Part shown: positions 19,701 through 27,538 of the stretch, piece by piece
Layout: every line of letters begins with the position of its first letter
How positions within the stretch are numbered: position 1 is the first letter of the stretch
Assembly (NCBI RefSeq): GCF_947492405.1
Contig: NZ_CANLMP010000003.1
Location: 496,001-560,000, forward strand
DNA: 64,000 bases
Origin: an uncultured Aquimarina sp.
GTDB taxonomy: Bacteria; Bacteroidota; Bacteroidia; Flavobacteriales; Flavobacteriaceae
Direction of reading: 5' to 3'
Program-made: the position numbers and the translations under genes
The notes under the pieces: generated by a model
The model's input: the letters and a program-made list of their open reading frames with translations, nothing else
Databases searched by the model: none
What the model was told of the DNA's origin: nothing

Positions 19701-22700
19701 CGAGGAGAAGGATTACGTAACACTATCTCTCTTATTGGTAGAGCAGGAACAGGTCATGGAAGAGTCCACTGGAGTGCTAATTTTGATGAAATACAAGATT
19801 TTGAAAATGATATGCGCTCTCATTTTAATGGACAGGGTTTTATGAGTGATGCAGATTTTAATGAAGGTACTACTGCACTTACTTTGGGAGATGTTAAAAA
19901 AGGAAAATCGGCAGATCTGGATGCATTAGCAGCGTATATAGAATCTTTAAATAGTTTTAGCCCAAGTCCATATCGTAATAATGATGGAAGTTTAACAATT
20001 GATGGTGTTGCAGGAAAATCTTTATTCGAAGATCTAAAATGTGCCTCTTGTCATAGTGGAGAAGCTTTTACAGATAGTCAAACAGGAAAACTACATGATG
20101 TTGGAACCATTTCTGGCACAAGTGGAAATCGCCTGGAAAAAGAATTAGTCGGTTTAGATGTCCCTACGTTAAAAGACGTATGGGCAACGGCACCCTACTT
20201 GCATAATGGAGTTGCTAAAACGATAGCAGAAGTATTTACCTCGAATAACCTGAATGATGCTCATGGAGCAACTTCCTCTTTAAATGCTAATCAAATAAGA
20301 CAGTTAGAGGCATATATTAAACAGATTGATGGATCAGAAGTAGCTCAGGAATCTCAACAAATACTAAAAATGTCTTCGCCAGAAGATGGTATTAATATAA
20401 ATAAGGCAGATCCAATAAAATTGAGTGTGGAAACCAATATCGAAGGAATTACTAAAGTTCAATATTTTGTAGACAATAGTATGGTAGATGAGGTAATGGC
20501 ACTACCTTTCGAGTCAACCTGGACTCCTATAATTTGGAAAACTTATTCAATTTCTGCCAAGGTGTTCTACAATAATGGAAACACCGCTTCTATTACTCCA
20601 GAAGCTACCATTAAATACAAAAATACTATTAAGGTGATGTTTGTTGTTGGAGATAAAAATAACTTAACTTCAGAGGATCAAAGGATTAAATCTCGTTTAG
20701 AACAGAAGTTAGGTTTTACTATTACACTCTTTTCTGATGAAGAAGCAACCAGTCCGCAATCGGCTAACCCGTTTGACATGGTATTAATTTCTTCTACTGT
20801 AGATCCAAGGGAGTTAGGTAATGATTTAGAAGGAGTTAGAGTTCCATTAATGACTTGGAATCCATTTATGTATGGAAAACTAAGAATGACTTCTGGAGAA
20901 TTGAATACAGGCTTTGGTATCACACAAGATGGATTCTCTACAATTACAGTTTCTGATCCAACACACCCTATGGCAGCAGGCGCAGGAGCAAGTACAGCTT
21001 TGTATTCGATTACGCAAAGTTTGCCTTTCGGAAATCCTACAGAAGAAGCAATTGTAATCGCCAAAGCAGGAACATTACCGATTTTGTTTGGATATGAGGC
21101 AAGCATGTCTATTCCTTCAAGAAGAGTTGCATTTCCACTTAGAGATCAGTTTATGCATTTATTGACAGATGAAGGGTTGGCTATGTTCGATGCAGCGGTT
21201 TTATGGACACTTCATGGTGGAGATTCAGATACGCCGATTGGATCCTTGCCAGATGTGTTTTTTAAATCTCCGATAGATGGAGAGCTTGTTAATACTCCTT
21301 TAAAAATAGATTTCGAAACAGAAGGATGGGATTTGCCATCACAGCAATATAAACTAAGATTTAAAATTGATGGACAAGATCGAGGTTTAATTACCACAGA
21401 AGGAGAGTTTATGGATGGTACAGCACTGTCAGAAGGCCCTCACGAATTGACTTTGCAAATGGAGCGCAGTGATAATTCTCTAACGGATTTAGGCGAAGCA
21501 ATTACGGTTATTGTAACCAATGATCCATTACCTGAAAATCCAACAGCTATTATTCAGTCACCATCGGATGGAGGATTAGTGGGACCTGATTTCGAAATAG
21601 AATTTTCTACATATAAATGGAATATTACTCCTGGCGGACAACATGTCAAGTATTTTATTGATGGAGTAGAGCAAGGTTCGATGTTTGAGATAGCGCCAAT
21701 ACCAGTTTCAGGCTTGTCAGAAGGTGTGCATACAATTACATTATCGCTGGCTACAGAAAATGGTGAAATCACTGGAGATTCAGCCGAGATTACAATAACT
21801 GTTGATGAGAGATTTAATAATCTTCCTGATACTGATTTTAGCTTAGAATATAGAGATAATAGTTCCGGAGTGTCTACACCTGAATTGAAACCCGTATTTC
21901 AGATTGTAAGTGGATCATCAGAAAGTCATGCGCTAAGTGATTTTAAGATTAGGTATTGGTATACTCCAGAACATACTACTGCTATGGATTTCAATATAGA
22001 TTATTCTGCTGTAGCAGGAACTGTTGGTACTTTTGAAAACAATTCAGAAAATAGTTATCTAGAGATCGGTTTTACTGCATCTTCCGGAAATTTAAATGCG
22101 AATAGCAAGTCTGGTCAAATTCAAACCAGGTTACACCATTCAGGTTTTCAGACTCATAATCAAGGGAATGATTATTCGTATGATCCTGGTAAAACTTCTT
22201 TGAAACCACATGTGTTAACTACATTGTATTATAAAGGAGCATTGGTTTGGGGATTAGAACCCAATGGTGGAGAGATATCTAATAGAAAACCTAATGCGAT
22301 TATTAATCCAAGTGTCACATCTGGAATAGTACCGCTATTAGTTGATTTTGACGGGTCATCTTCTAGTGATCCAGATGGTGATTCATTAAGTTATTCGTGG
22401 AATTTTGGTAATGGTAATATAGCTATGGGAGTTACAGGTCAATTTACCTTTGATACTCCAGGTGACTACGAAGTATTACTAACTGTAGATGACGGAAATG
22501 GTGAATCTGATATAGCATCTGTTATCATCAATGTAAGCGATGAAACTCCTATATTGATTTCTAATTTTATTGCAACTCCAGTTTCAGGAAATGTTCCTTT
22601 AGTTGTGGATTTCGATGCTTCGAGTTCCTTGTATCCAGATGGATCTAGCATTTCATATATTTGGGATTTTGGAGATGGAAACACTAGTAATTTAGCGAAT

Positions 22701-23744
22701 CCTTCGCATACGTATACCGTATCAGGATCATACGCAGCAACCCTAACTATTAGTGATGGAATTCTTTCTAATACTGCAGATCCTGTTACCATTACAGTCT
22801 TAGAGGGAAATATAGCTCCAGAAGCTAATTTCAACATGTCTGTTACTTCAGGGACGGTACCACTATCGGTAAATTTTGACGCTTCCGAATCTTCTGATGC
22901 TAATGGCGACAATTTGGAATATACCTGGGATTTTGGCGATGGAACAACAGGGGATGGAGTAAATATAAATCATGAATATACCGTTATTGGAGAATATATT
23001 ATTTCTCTAACTGTTAGTGATGGAATTTTATCAGATAGTCAATCGCGTACTATTATTGTAAATGAATCAACAGGTACTACTGACTGTAGTTTTGGTGCCC
23101 CTATGAGTACTCCATTACCTGCATTACCAAATTTCTCCTATGATCATGTGTATGTTTTAGGAATAGGAGGACCAGATTTGAGTAATGTAACCAATTTTAC
23201 AATTAATTGGGATTTACAAAATAATGGATTATGGCAAATGGCTATGAATACCAATAATGGTAATCCTAGTTGGTGGATAAATCTAATGACAAGTATAACC
23301 GAACAGACTTTTAATCAAACCGAGCCCACGATTACTTTTTCAGGAACGGGAATATCAAATTTTGATGGAGCTTATGATATAACTATGAACGGAGATAATT
23401 TTGTGCTGGTTTCCAAAAGCGGAGCATATACGATATACTTCAGTAACGAAAATAGTGCTCCAAATTGTGAAAGCTTATTAAAGGATCCATTTATAGAGGA
23501 TGGTTTGGAGAAAGTGAAAGCATTTCCAAATCCTGTTACAGAGTATCTTACTATTCAAAGTGATCAAGATTTAAAAGGAAGTTTGATTAGGATTGTAGAT
23601 ATAAATGGAAAGATATTATCATCAAGAAACATTCAAAAAAGCTTAAAAACAATACGATTGGATATGAATATGTTCAAATCAGGGATGTACTTTATACAGA
23701 TTAAGCACAATAAAAGAACAGTAATTAAACGAATTACTAAATAA
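16797..23744 (+). CDS. Giant extracellular di-haem protein: beta-propellers, cytochrome c peroxidase-like domain, ThuA-like domain, CBM3, PKD, T9SS sorting domain
   Basis: This 2,315-residue protein starts with a basic stretch and a hydrophobic export segment (about 21-43). I read the order as: LVIVD-like propeller (about 45-360), Big_5-type Ig domain (365-475), PKD (480-565), YVTN-type propeller (570-925), a di-haem domain of the MauG/cytochrome c peroxidase group (930-1180), Ig-like domain, a ThuA/glutaminase-like domain (1281-1475), two Ig-like domains, CBM3 (about 1676-1826), three PKD (1830-2091), a Cys-flanked module (C2097-C2224) and the sorting domain (2236-2315). Haem sites are C950-ATCH and C1082-ASCH; the text APYLHNGV and VPTLKD is typical of the peroxidase group. 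Known parallels are the cytochrome/propeller proteins with CBM2 of Cellvibrio and Saccharophagus, thought to move electrons in cellulose oxidation. The activity here is inferred, not shown. Confidence 0.88.
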   Translation: MVPTPRNKKGWRAYIKNIHQILFCILAISISFGLAVISVLDVYDGTAGPIMTTQTWPAGTFLSNFPEGDRINTYHRNYLMINGQAGTGVWDVSNPTAPKRVQFSEAANNGHRWWKLEGDLFYREYSVPEVEGTGYKYLDLSNMLERKPITSSDILYTVQDGQSNYDNLETFPHTIDGNRVFDMRTGAQIDDIPTTVSLPDVVVRIGNYVFYAPQTGDINVFDFGDPENIKFLGSFGGDIPHEQYSTGFQLWRNHLVFMSGNEGPNALVAFDISDPTDVKLGFSLHSDQVTLGRYMIFQDEYGFSGRFDRGVKFNFETMEIEQEFFPPSSDETLQFIDNQWMPIGHILVASGDDKTSIFAHQDGLDETPPTMGHHFPVSGAINQPVTSTIGFVINETLDDLTINDETIQVSPLGGSPIEGDVTTTSYQVINYAPKQNLLPNTTYEVKLVEGGIKDAVGNGMEEYIFYFTTGGDSSNQSPKITGIDLSIPSPVAIRSAIDFMADASDPDGNTLSYRWDFGDGSPKTDWIEKNTSHTYTEAGNYLVQVQVSDNNGGFVVGSQSIVVVASVSADLPTQSSPIAIDVDNRVVWSANPDNNSVTMVNADDLSVIREVTVGEDPVSIALDSEGKAWITCRDSDEVYVIKKDGSLETRIALDRGSNPYGIVFTPDGSRGFVSAFGSGKIIEISPVTNTIKATLEIGTTPRALAVSGDGAKLLVTKFISPDEEGQIWEVNLNTFTINTTIVLPIDDFTQDNGNEGRGLPNYISGITIHPDNKSAWSVAKKDNILRGLNRDGKPLVFDNVVRTAISPINLVNGEENISKRLDIDNHGQPSSALYTPTGNYLLVTMQGNNRIVVIDPKKGLELLKKNVGKAPQGLAIDPTTNRVFVKNFMDRSITVFDAEDMIKTGSSTLEELATVSTVSNETLSSVVLKGKQIFYDASDLKMGTDGYVSCATCHIDGTQDGRTWDFTDRGEGLRNTISLIGRAGTGHGRVHWSANFDEIQDFENDMRSHFNGQGFMSDADFNEGTTALTLGDVKKGKSADLDALAAYIESLNSFSPSPYRNNDGSLTIDGVAGKSLFEDLKCASCHSGEAFTDSQTGKLHDVGTISGTSGNRLEKELVGLDVPTLKDVWATAPYLHNGVAKTIAEVFTSNNLNDAHGATSSLNANQIRQLEAYIKQIDGSEVAQESQQILKMSSPEDGININKADPIKLSVETNIEGITKVQYFVDNSMVDEVMALPFESTWTPIIWKTYSISAKVFYNNGNTASITPEATIKYKNTIKVMFVVGDKNNLTSEDQRIKSRLEQKLGFTITLFSDEEATSPQSANPFDMVLISSTVDPRELGNDLEGVRVPLMTWNPFMYGKLRMTSGELNTGFGITQDGFSTITVSDPTHPMAAGAGASTALYSITQSLPFGNPTEEAIVIAKAGTLPILFGYEASMSIPSRRVAFPLRDQFMHLLTDEGLAMFDAAVLWTLHGGDSDTPIGSLPDVFFKSPIDGELVNTPLKIDFETEGWDLPSQQYKLRFKIDGQDRGLITTEGEFMDGTALSEGPHELTLQMERSDNSLTDLGEAITVIVTNDPLPENPTAIIQSPSDGGLVGPDFEIEFSTYKWNITPGGQHVKYFIDGVEQGSMFEIAPIPVSGLSEGVHTITLSLATENGEITGDSAEITITVDERFNNLPDTDFSLEYRDNSSGVSTPELKPVFQIVSGSSESHALSDFKIRYWYTPEHTTAMDFNIDYSAVAGTVGTFENNSENSYLEIGFTASSGNLNANSKSGQIQTRLHHSGFQTHNQGNDYSYDPGKTSLKPHVLTTLYYKGALVWGLEPNGGEISNRKPNAIINPSVTSGIVPLLVDFDGSSSSDPDGDSLSYSWNFGNGNIAMGVTGQFTFDTPGDYEVLLTVDDGNGESDIASVIINVSDETPILISNFIATPVSGNVPLVVDFDASSSLYPDGSSISYIWDFGDGNTSNLANPSHTYTVSGSYAATLTISDGILSNTADPVTITVLEGNIAPEANFNMSVTSGTVPLSVNFDASESSDANGDNLEYTWDFGDGTTGDGVNINHEYTVIGEYIISLTVSDGILSDSQSRTIIVNESTGTTDCSFGAPMSTPLPALPNFSYDHVYVLGIGGPDLSNVTNFTINWDLQNNGLWQMAMNTNNGNPSWWINLMTSITEQTFNQTEPTITFSGTGISNFDGAYDITMNGDNFVLVSKSGAYTIYFSNENSAPNCESLLKDPFIEDGLEKVKAFPNPVTEYLTIQSDQDLKGSLIRIVDINGKILSSRNIQKSLKTIRLDMNMFKSGMYFIQIKHNKRTVIKRITK
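23085..23468 (+). repeat. Cys-flanked module, copy 4 (in di-haem protein)
   Basis: C2097-C2224, 128 residues, next to the sorting domain. It keeps NWDLQNNGLWQ, MNTNNG, SWW, FDGAYD and YTIYFS. Confidence 0.8.
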
Positions 23745-23747
23745 AAA

Positions 23748-23790
23748 AACCAGCGTTAGATCTATAAAGGAAATAGATCTAACGCTGGTT
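23748..23790. terminator. Long perfect hairpin after the di-haem gene
   Basis: An 18-bp perfect stem (23748-23765 with 23773-23790; AACCAGCGTTAGATCTAT on the left) closes a seven-base loop. An A run precedes it but no T run follows on the plus strand. It begins four bases after the stop codon and likely ends or stabilises the long transcript. Confidence 0.75.
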
Positions 23791-23949
23791 ACAAAATAAG
23801 AATCTAAAAAATAAACTTTCAAAAAAGAAATAATTTTTAACACTCAAAATAGAGTGATTTTAGAATCGGGGGATTCACAAGTAAGATTAGTTGGAATAAT
23901 AATTATCAATTCAAATTTTGATTAACACACACAACTAACTCTTTTAAAA

Positions 23950-26900
23950 ATGAAAACTAACATTAAAATTTTATTAATAGCGAGCTTGCTTTTTTGCACG
24001 CATCTATTCGCTCAAAAACAAAAAGCTGCTCCCATGGGTTTTGTATATGCAGAAGAAGAAAAATTCATGTTGGACGGCAGGCCTTATTATTTTTCTGGAG
24101 CCAATGTATATGATTTTTTTACATATGGATCTTCTAGCGGAGATATCGAAACACAATTCATGGATAAAGATCGTATCGATGAGCATATGCGAAGATTGTA
24201 TAAAAATGGAATTAGGGTTGTAAGATTATGGGGGTTTAGTCACGAGGATTGGCATGGTTTTGAACCTCAGAAAGGAGTATATAGTGAAGCTCAATTTTCG
24301 TTATTTGATTATATCATTAAGTCCGCTGAAGCTAATGGTATTAAATTAATTGTTGCTTTAGAGAATTATTGGAATGATTACGGAGGTATTAAGGATCGTC
24401 TTAAATGGGAAGGGATCGATGTGCAAGGAGCAGGAGAACACGATCAAGGACAGTTTTTTACCAATGCATCTGCTTTACAAGGATATAAAGATTATGTAGA
24501 ATATTTTCTTACGCGTGTGAATCATTATGATAATGTAGAATATAGAAATGATCCTACGATTTTAGCCTGGGAATTAATGAATGAGCCAAGATACCAGGGA
24601 TTTGGAGATGATGTTACTTCTGATGTTCTTAGAGCTTGGGTTGATGATATGGGAGCTTTTATCAAAACGATTGATCCTAATCATTTACTAGGAACCGGTT
24701 TAGAAGCTCACGGAACCAAATATAATTTTGGTGGAGATGAAGGAAATGACTTTATAAAAATTCACGAATCCCCATACGTTGATTTTACTTCTGCCCATCC
24801 TTACATTAGAGAAAGTTGGTCCAATTTTACACTGGAACAAACGATGAAGTTGATGGAACAATGGGCAAATGAATCTCATAATATCATAAAAAAACCCTTG
24901 TACATAGGCGAATTTAATGTGGAGATCCAAGAGCGATATGAGTGGTGGGAAGAAATGTACACTTTTATTGAGGAAAATAAGATAGGAGCAAGTGGCTTCT
25001 GGTGGTTTCTTGATAACAACACGCCTAGAGATAAGTTTGCTGTATTCGAGGGCGATGTAGAAGTAGCTATTTATAAAGAACATGCCTTGAGAATGGAACA
25101 GATGTCAGGTGGAGAAGCTATTTACCTATCACTATTGTCTCCTAAGTCAGGAGATACATATGTAACAGGTAGTACCGTTCATATAGAAGCAAATCTATTG
25201 AATGAAAATAATACAATTATCAAAGTAGAGTTCTTTAGCAATGGTGAGTTGATAGGAGAAGATACAACAGCTCCTTATGAATTAGATATATCAGGACTAC
25301 CAGACGGAAATTATAGAATTACTTCTGTAGCAACAGGAATTAATGGAATCACCAAAACATCAACACCAAGAAATATTCAAATAGGAGGAGATGGTGTATT
25401 GTCGTTAGAGTATAAGGATGCTTCTGAAGCAGCACTCACCAATGTGATCAAACCACACTTTCGGCTTTTTAATAATTCATCACAAAATGTATCCTATTCA
25501 GAACTTAGTATTCGGTATTGGTTCGAGACAGAAGTTGATTTACCTCTTAATTTTTTTATGGACTATGCAATGATAGGAAGTAGTAATGTTAAAGGGCAAA
25601 TTATCAATACTGAAGGAAATAAACACTATTTGGAGATTACATTCGATCCAGCAGCAGGAATATTAGGAAGAAACGCAGGTTCCGGTAGAATGGAACCCAA
25701 AATAGCGAATAGTTCTTGGTCAGAAACAGATCAAACGAATGATTACTCATATGACGGTACCAAGAAAGAATTTGCAAAGTGGGAAAGAGTTGCTTTATAT
25801 CTTAATGGGAAATTGGTAAGTGGTCTAGAGCCAGGAACAAATGTCAATACTCCAACAGCAGTAATTAATGCTTCTACTATTAGTGGAGATGGACCTTTAT
25901 CGGTTACATTCGATGCATCAGGATCAACAGATCCTAATGGAGATACGCTTACTTACAATTGGGATTTTGGAAATGGAGATACCGCCACAGGAGTAACCAC
26001 CTTATATGAGTTTACTGAATTTGGTGAAGCATTAGTTACATTAACGGTAAATGATGGAAACGGAAATTCGGATACAGAAACAATTACGATTATGGTAACC
26101 GATCCGAATGTTGCTCCCGTAGCTATATTTACAAGTGATACCGAAACAGGAATTGCGCCGGTACTGATTACTTTTGATGCTTCTGGATCTACAGATGCAG
26201 ATAATGATATCTTATCTTATTTATGGGATTTCGGAAACGGAGATACTGCAACAGGAGCAATCGTTATATATCAATTTGAAACAATAGGAGAATTTGATGT
26301 GAAGCTTACCGTAAGCGACGGAAAAGCGGAGGATTCAATAACAAAAAAAATCATTATTTCTGATGGGAATCCTATTGCAAATGTTGTTGCTGATGTAATT
26401 TCAGGTCCTGCCCCTTTAGAGGTTACATTTGATGGTTCAGCGTCTATAGACCCTTCTGGTAATGCATTAAGTTATTCCTGGAATTTTGGAGACGGTACGA
26501 CAGGAATAGGTCAAACAGTTGTACATACTTTCGATACAGTTGGATCTTATGTAGTAACGCTTGAAGTAAATAACGGACAAGGAGGAATAGATACGGATAC
26601 GATCACCATTCAAGTACAAGAAATACTCCCAATTTCAGATATATCAGTAGAATATAAAGATGGAGGTAATGGTAATGCAACTGATAATATGATCAATCCT
26701 CACGTAAGAATCGTGAATAACAGTAACGCTGCCGTTTCTTATCAAGATATTACTATACGATATTGGTTTACTTCGGAAGATAATAGTATTCTTAATTTCT
26801 GGTGTGACTGGGCGCAATTAGGAACAGGATTTGTAAATGGAGCTTTTGGCCAACAAAATGGTATGGATTATCTCGAAATTTCATTTGCTGCTGCAGGATC

Positions 26901-27351
26901 TATTGCCTCACTTGGTACTTCAGGAGACATACAAACAAGATTTGCGAAAGCAAATTGGAGCAATTTTGACGAAAATGATGATTACTCATATCGATCGGTA
27001 GGAACAACATTCTCATCAAATCAAAACATAACATTGTATATCAATAATAGTTTGGTTTGGGGTGTAGAACCATCATCTTCTTTTGTTGCATCAAGCATCT
27101 TTGATGATATGAAAGTATTTCCAAATCCAACCAAGGATTTTGTAAATATTTCTGGCTTTGAAAAACTTAAAAATCCTGAGTTTAAGATGACTGATTTTGT
27201 TGGAAATGTAATAAAACACGAAAAATTGAAAGACCAACAAAAACAAGTTTCAATTTCATTTCAAGGATTACATCAGGGAATTTATTTCTTAGAAATTAAG
27301 GACACGGAAAGCCATCAAATAATAAGAAAGAAAATCTTCGTGAATAGATAA
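23950..27351 (+). CDS. GH5 endo-beta-mannanase (GH5_7/8-like) with two CBM3, three PKD and T9SS sorting domain
   Basis: The 1,133-residue secreted enzyme has a signal peptide (to LFAQ), then a GH5 barrel at about 25-385 with acid/base E212 (ELMNEPRY) and nucleophile E321 (IGEFN). The start FVYAEEEKFMLDGRPYYFSGANVY and the motif WELMNEPR are characteristic of mannan-active GH5. An Ig-like domain (390-475), CBM3 (485-630), three PKD (636-892), a second CBM3 (896-1042) and the sorting domain (1053-1133) follow. CBM3 binds crystalline cellulose, so the enzyme is probably tethered to plant- or alga-type cell walls while cutting mannan or glucomannan between fibres. It lacks the Cys-flanked module of the three cellulose proteins before it. 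Substrate by family resemblance; glucan activity cannot be excluded. Confidence 0.88.
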   Translation: MKTNIKILLIASLLFCTHLFAQKQKAAPMGFVYAEEEKFMLDGRPYYFSGANVYDFFTYGSSSGDIETQFMDKDRIDEHMRRLYKNGIRVVRLWGFSHEDWHGFEPQKGVYSEAQFSLFDYIIKSAEANGIKLIVALENYWNDYGGIKDRLKWEGIDVQGAGEHDQGQFFTNASALQGYKDYVEYFLTRVNHYDNVEYRNDPTILAWELMNEPRYQGFGDDVTSDVLRAWVDDMGAFIKTIDPNHLLGTGLEAHGTKYNFGGDEGNDFIKIHESPYVDFTSAHPYIRESWSNFTLEQTMKLMEQWANESHNIIKKPLYIGEFNVEIQERYEWWEEMYTFIEENKIGASGFWWFLDNNTPRDKFAVFEGDVEVAIYKEHALRMEQMSGGEAIYLSLLSPKSGDTYVTGSTVHIEANLLNENNTIIKVEFFSNGELIGEDTTAPYELDISGLPDGNYRITSVATGINGITKTSTPRNIQIGGDGVLSLEYKDASEAALTNVIKPHFRLFNNSSQNVSYSELSIRYWFETEVDLPLNFFMDYAMIGSSNVKGQIINTEGNKHYLEITFDPAAGILGRNAGSGRMEPKIANSSWSETDQTNDYSYDGTKKEFAKWERVALYLNGKLVSGLEPGTNVNTPTAVINASTISGDGPLSVTFDASGSTDPNGDTLTYNWDFGNGDTATGVTTLYEFTEFGEALVTLTVNDGNGNSDTETITIMVTDPNVAPVAIFTSDTETGIAPVLITFDASGSTDADNDILSYLWDFGNGDTATGAIVIYQFETIGEFDVKLTVSDGKAEDSITKKIIISDGNPIANVVADVISGPAPLEVTFDGSASIDPSGNALSYSWNFGDGTTGIGQTVVHTFDTVGSYVVTLEVNNGQGGIDTDTITIQVQEILPISDISVEYKDGGNGNATDNMINPHVRIVNNSNAAVSYQDITIRYWFTSEDNSILNFWCDWAQLGTGFVNGAFGQQNGMDYLEISFAAAGSIASLGTSGDIQTRFAKANWSNFDENDDYSYRSVGTTFSSNQNITLYINNSLVWGVEPSSSFVASSIFDDMKVFPNPTKDFVNISGFEKLKNPEFKMTDFVGNVIKHEKLKDQQKQVSISFQGLHQGIYFLEIKDTESHQIIRKKIFVNR

Positions 27352-27369
27352 TTTAAATGAAGTTTAAGG

Positions 27370-27407
27370 GGGATTTCCTCTATTTGCAATAAGAGATCCC
27401 TCTTCTT
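27370..27407 (+). terminator. Probable terminator after the mannanase gene
   Basis: GGGAT...CTCTATT pairs imperfectly with AATAAGAGATCCC (ending at 27400) around a short loop, and TCTTCTT follows. A bulge interrupts the stem. Confidence 0.6.
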
Positions 27408-27538
27408 ATCGTTTTCTATTATTCTAACTTTCTCTGAAATACCCAACGTATTCTTTATAAAAGAATACGAATACTAAAATGAAAACATACATAATAAATG
27501 TAAAAATTACTTTTAAAAACTAAACTCAACTAACAATC

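Noticed and set aside
22466..22912. 148-codon minus-strand open frame inside the di-haem gene
   Set aside because: It lies opposite three PKD repeats in a plus-strand gene with clear domains. Low-complexity, Ser/Pro/Val-rich product with no domain; it is a shadow of the repeat composition.
16797..27351. LPMO (AA10) domain
   Set aside because: No His-initiated mature domain with the AA10 layout was recognised in any secreted protein; only a search of the complete genome could settle its absence.
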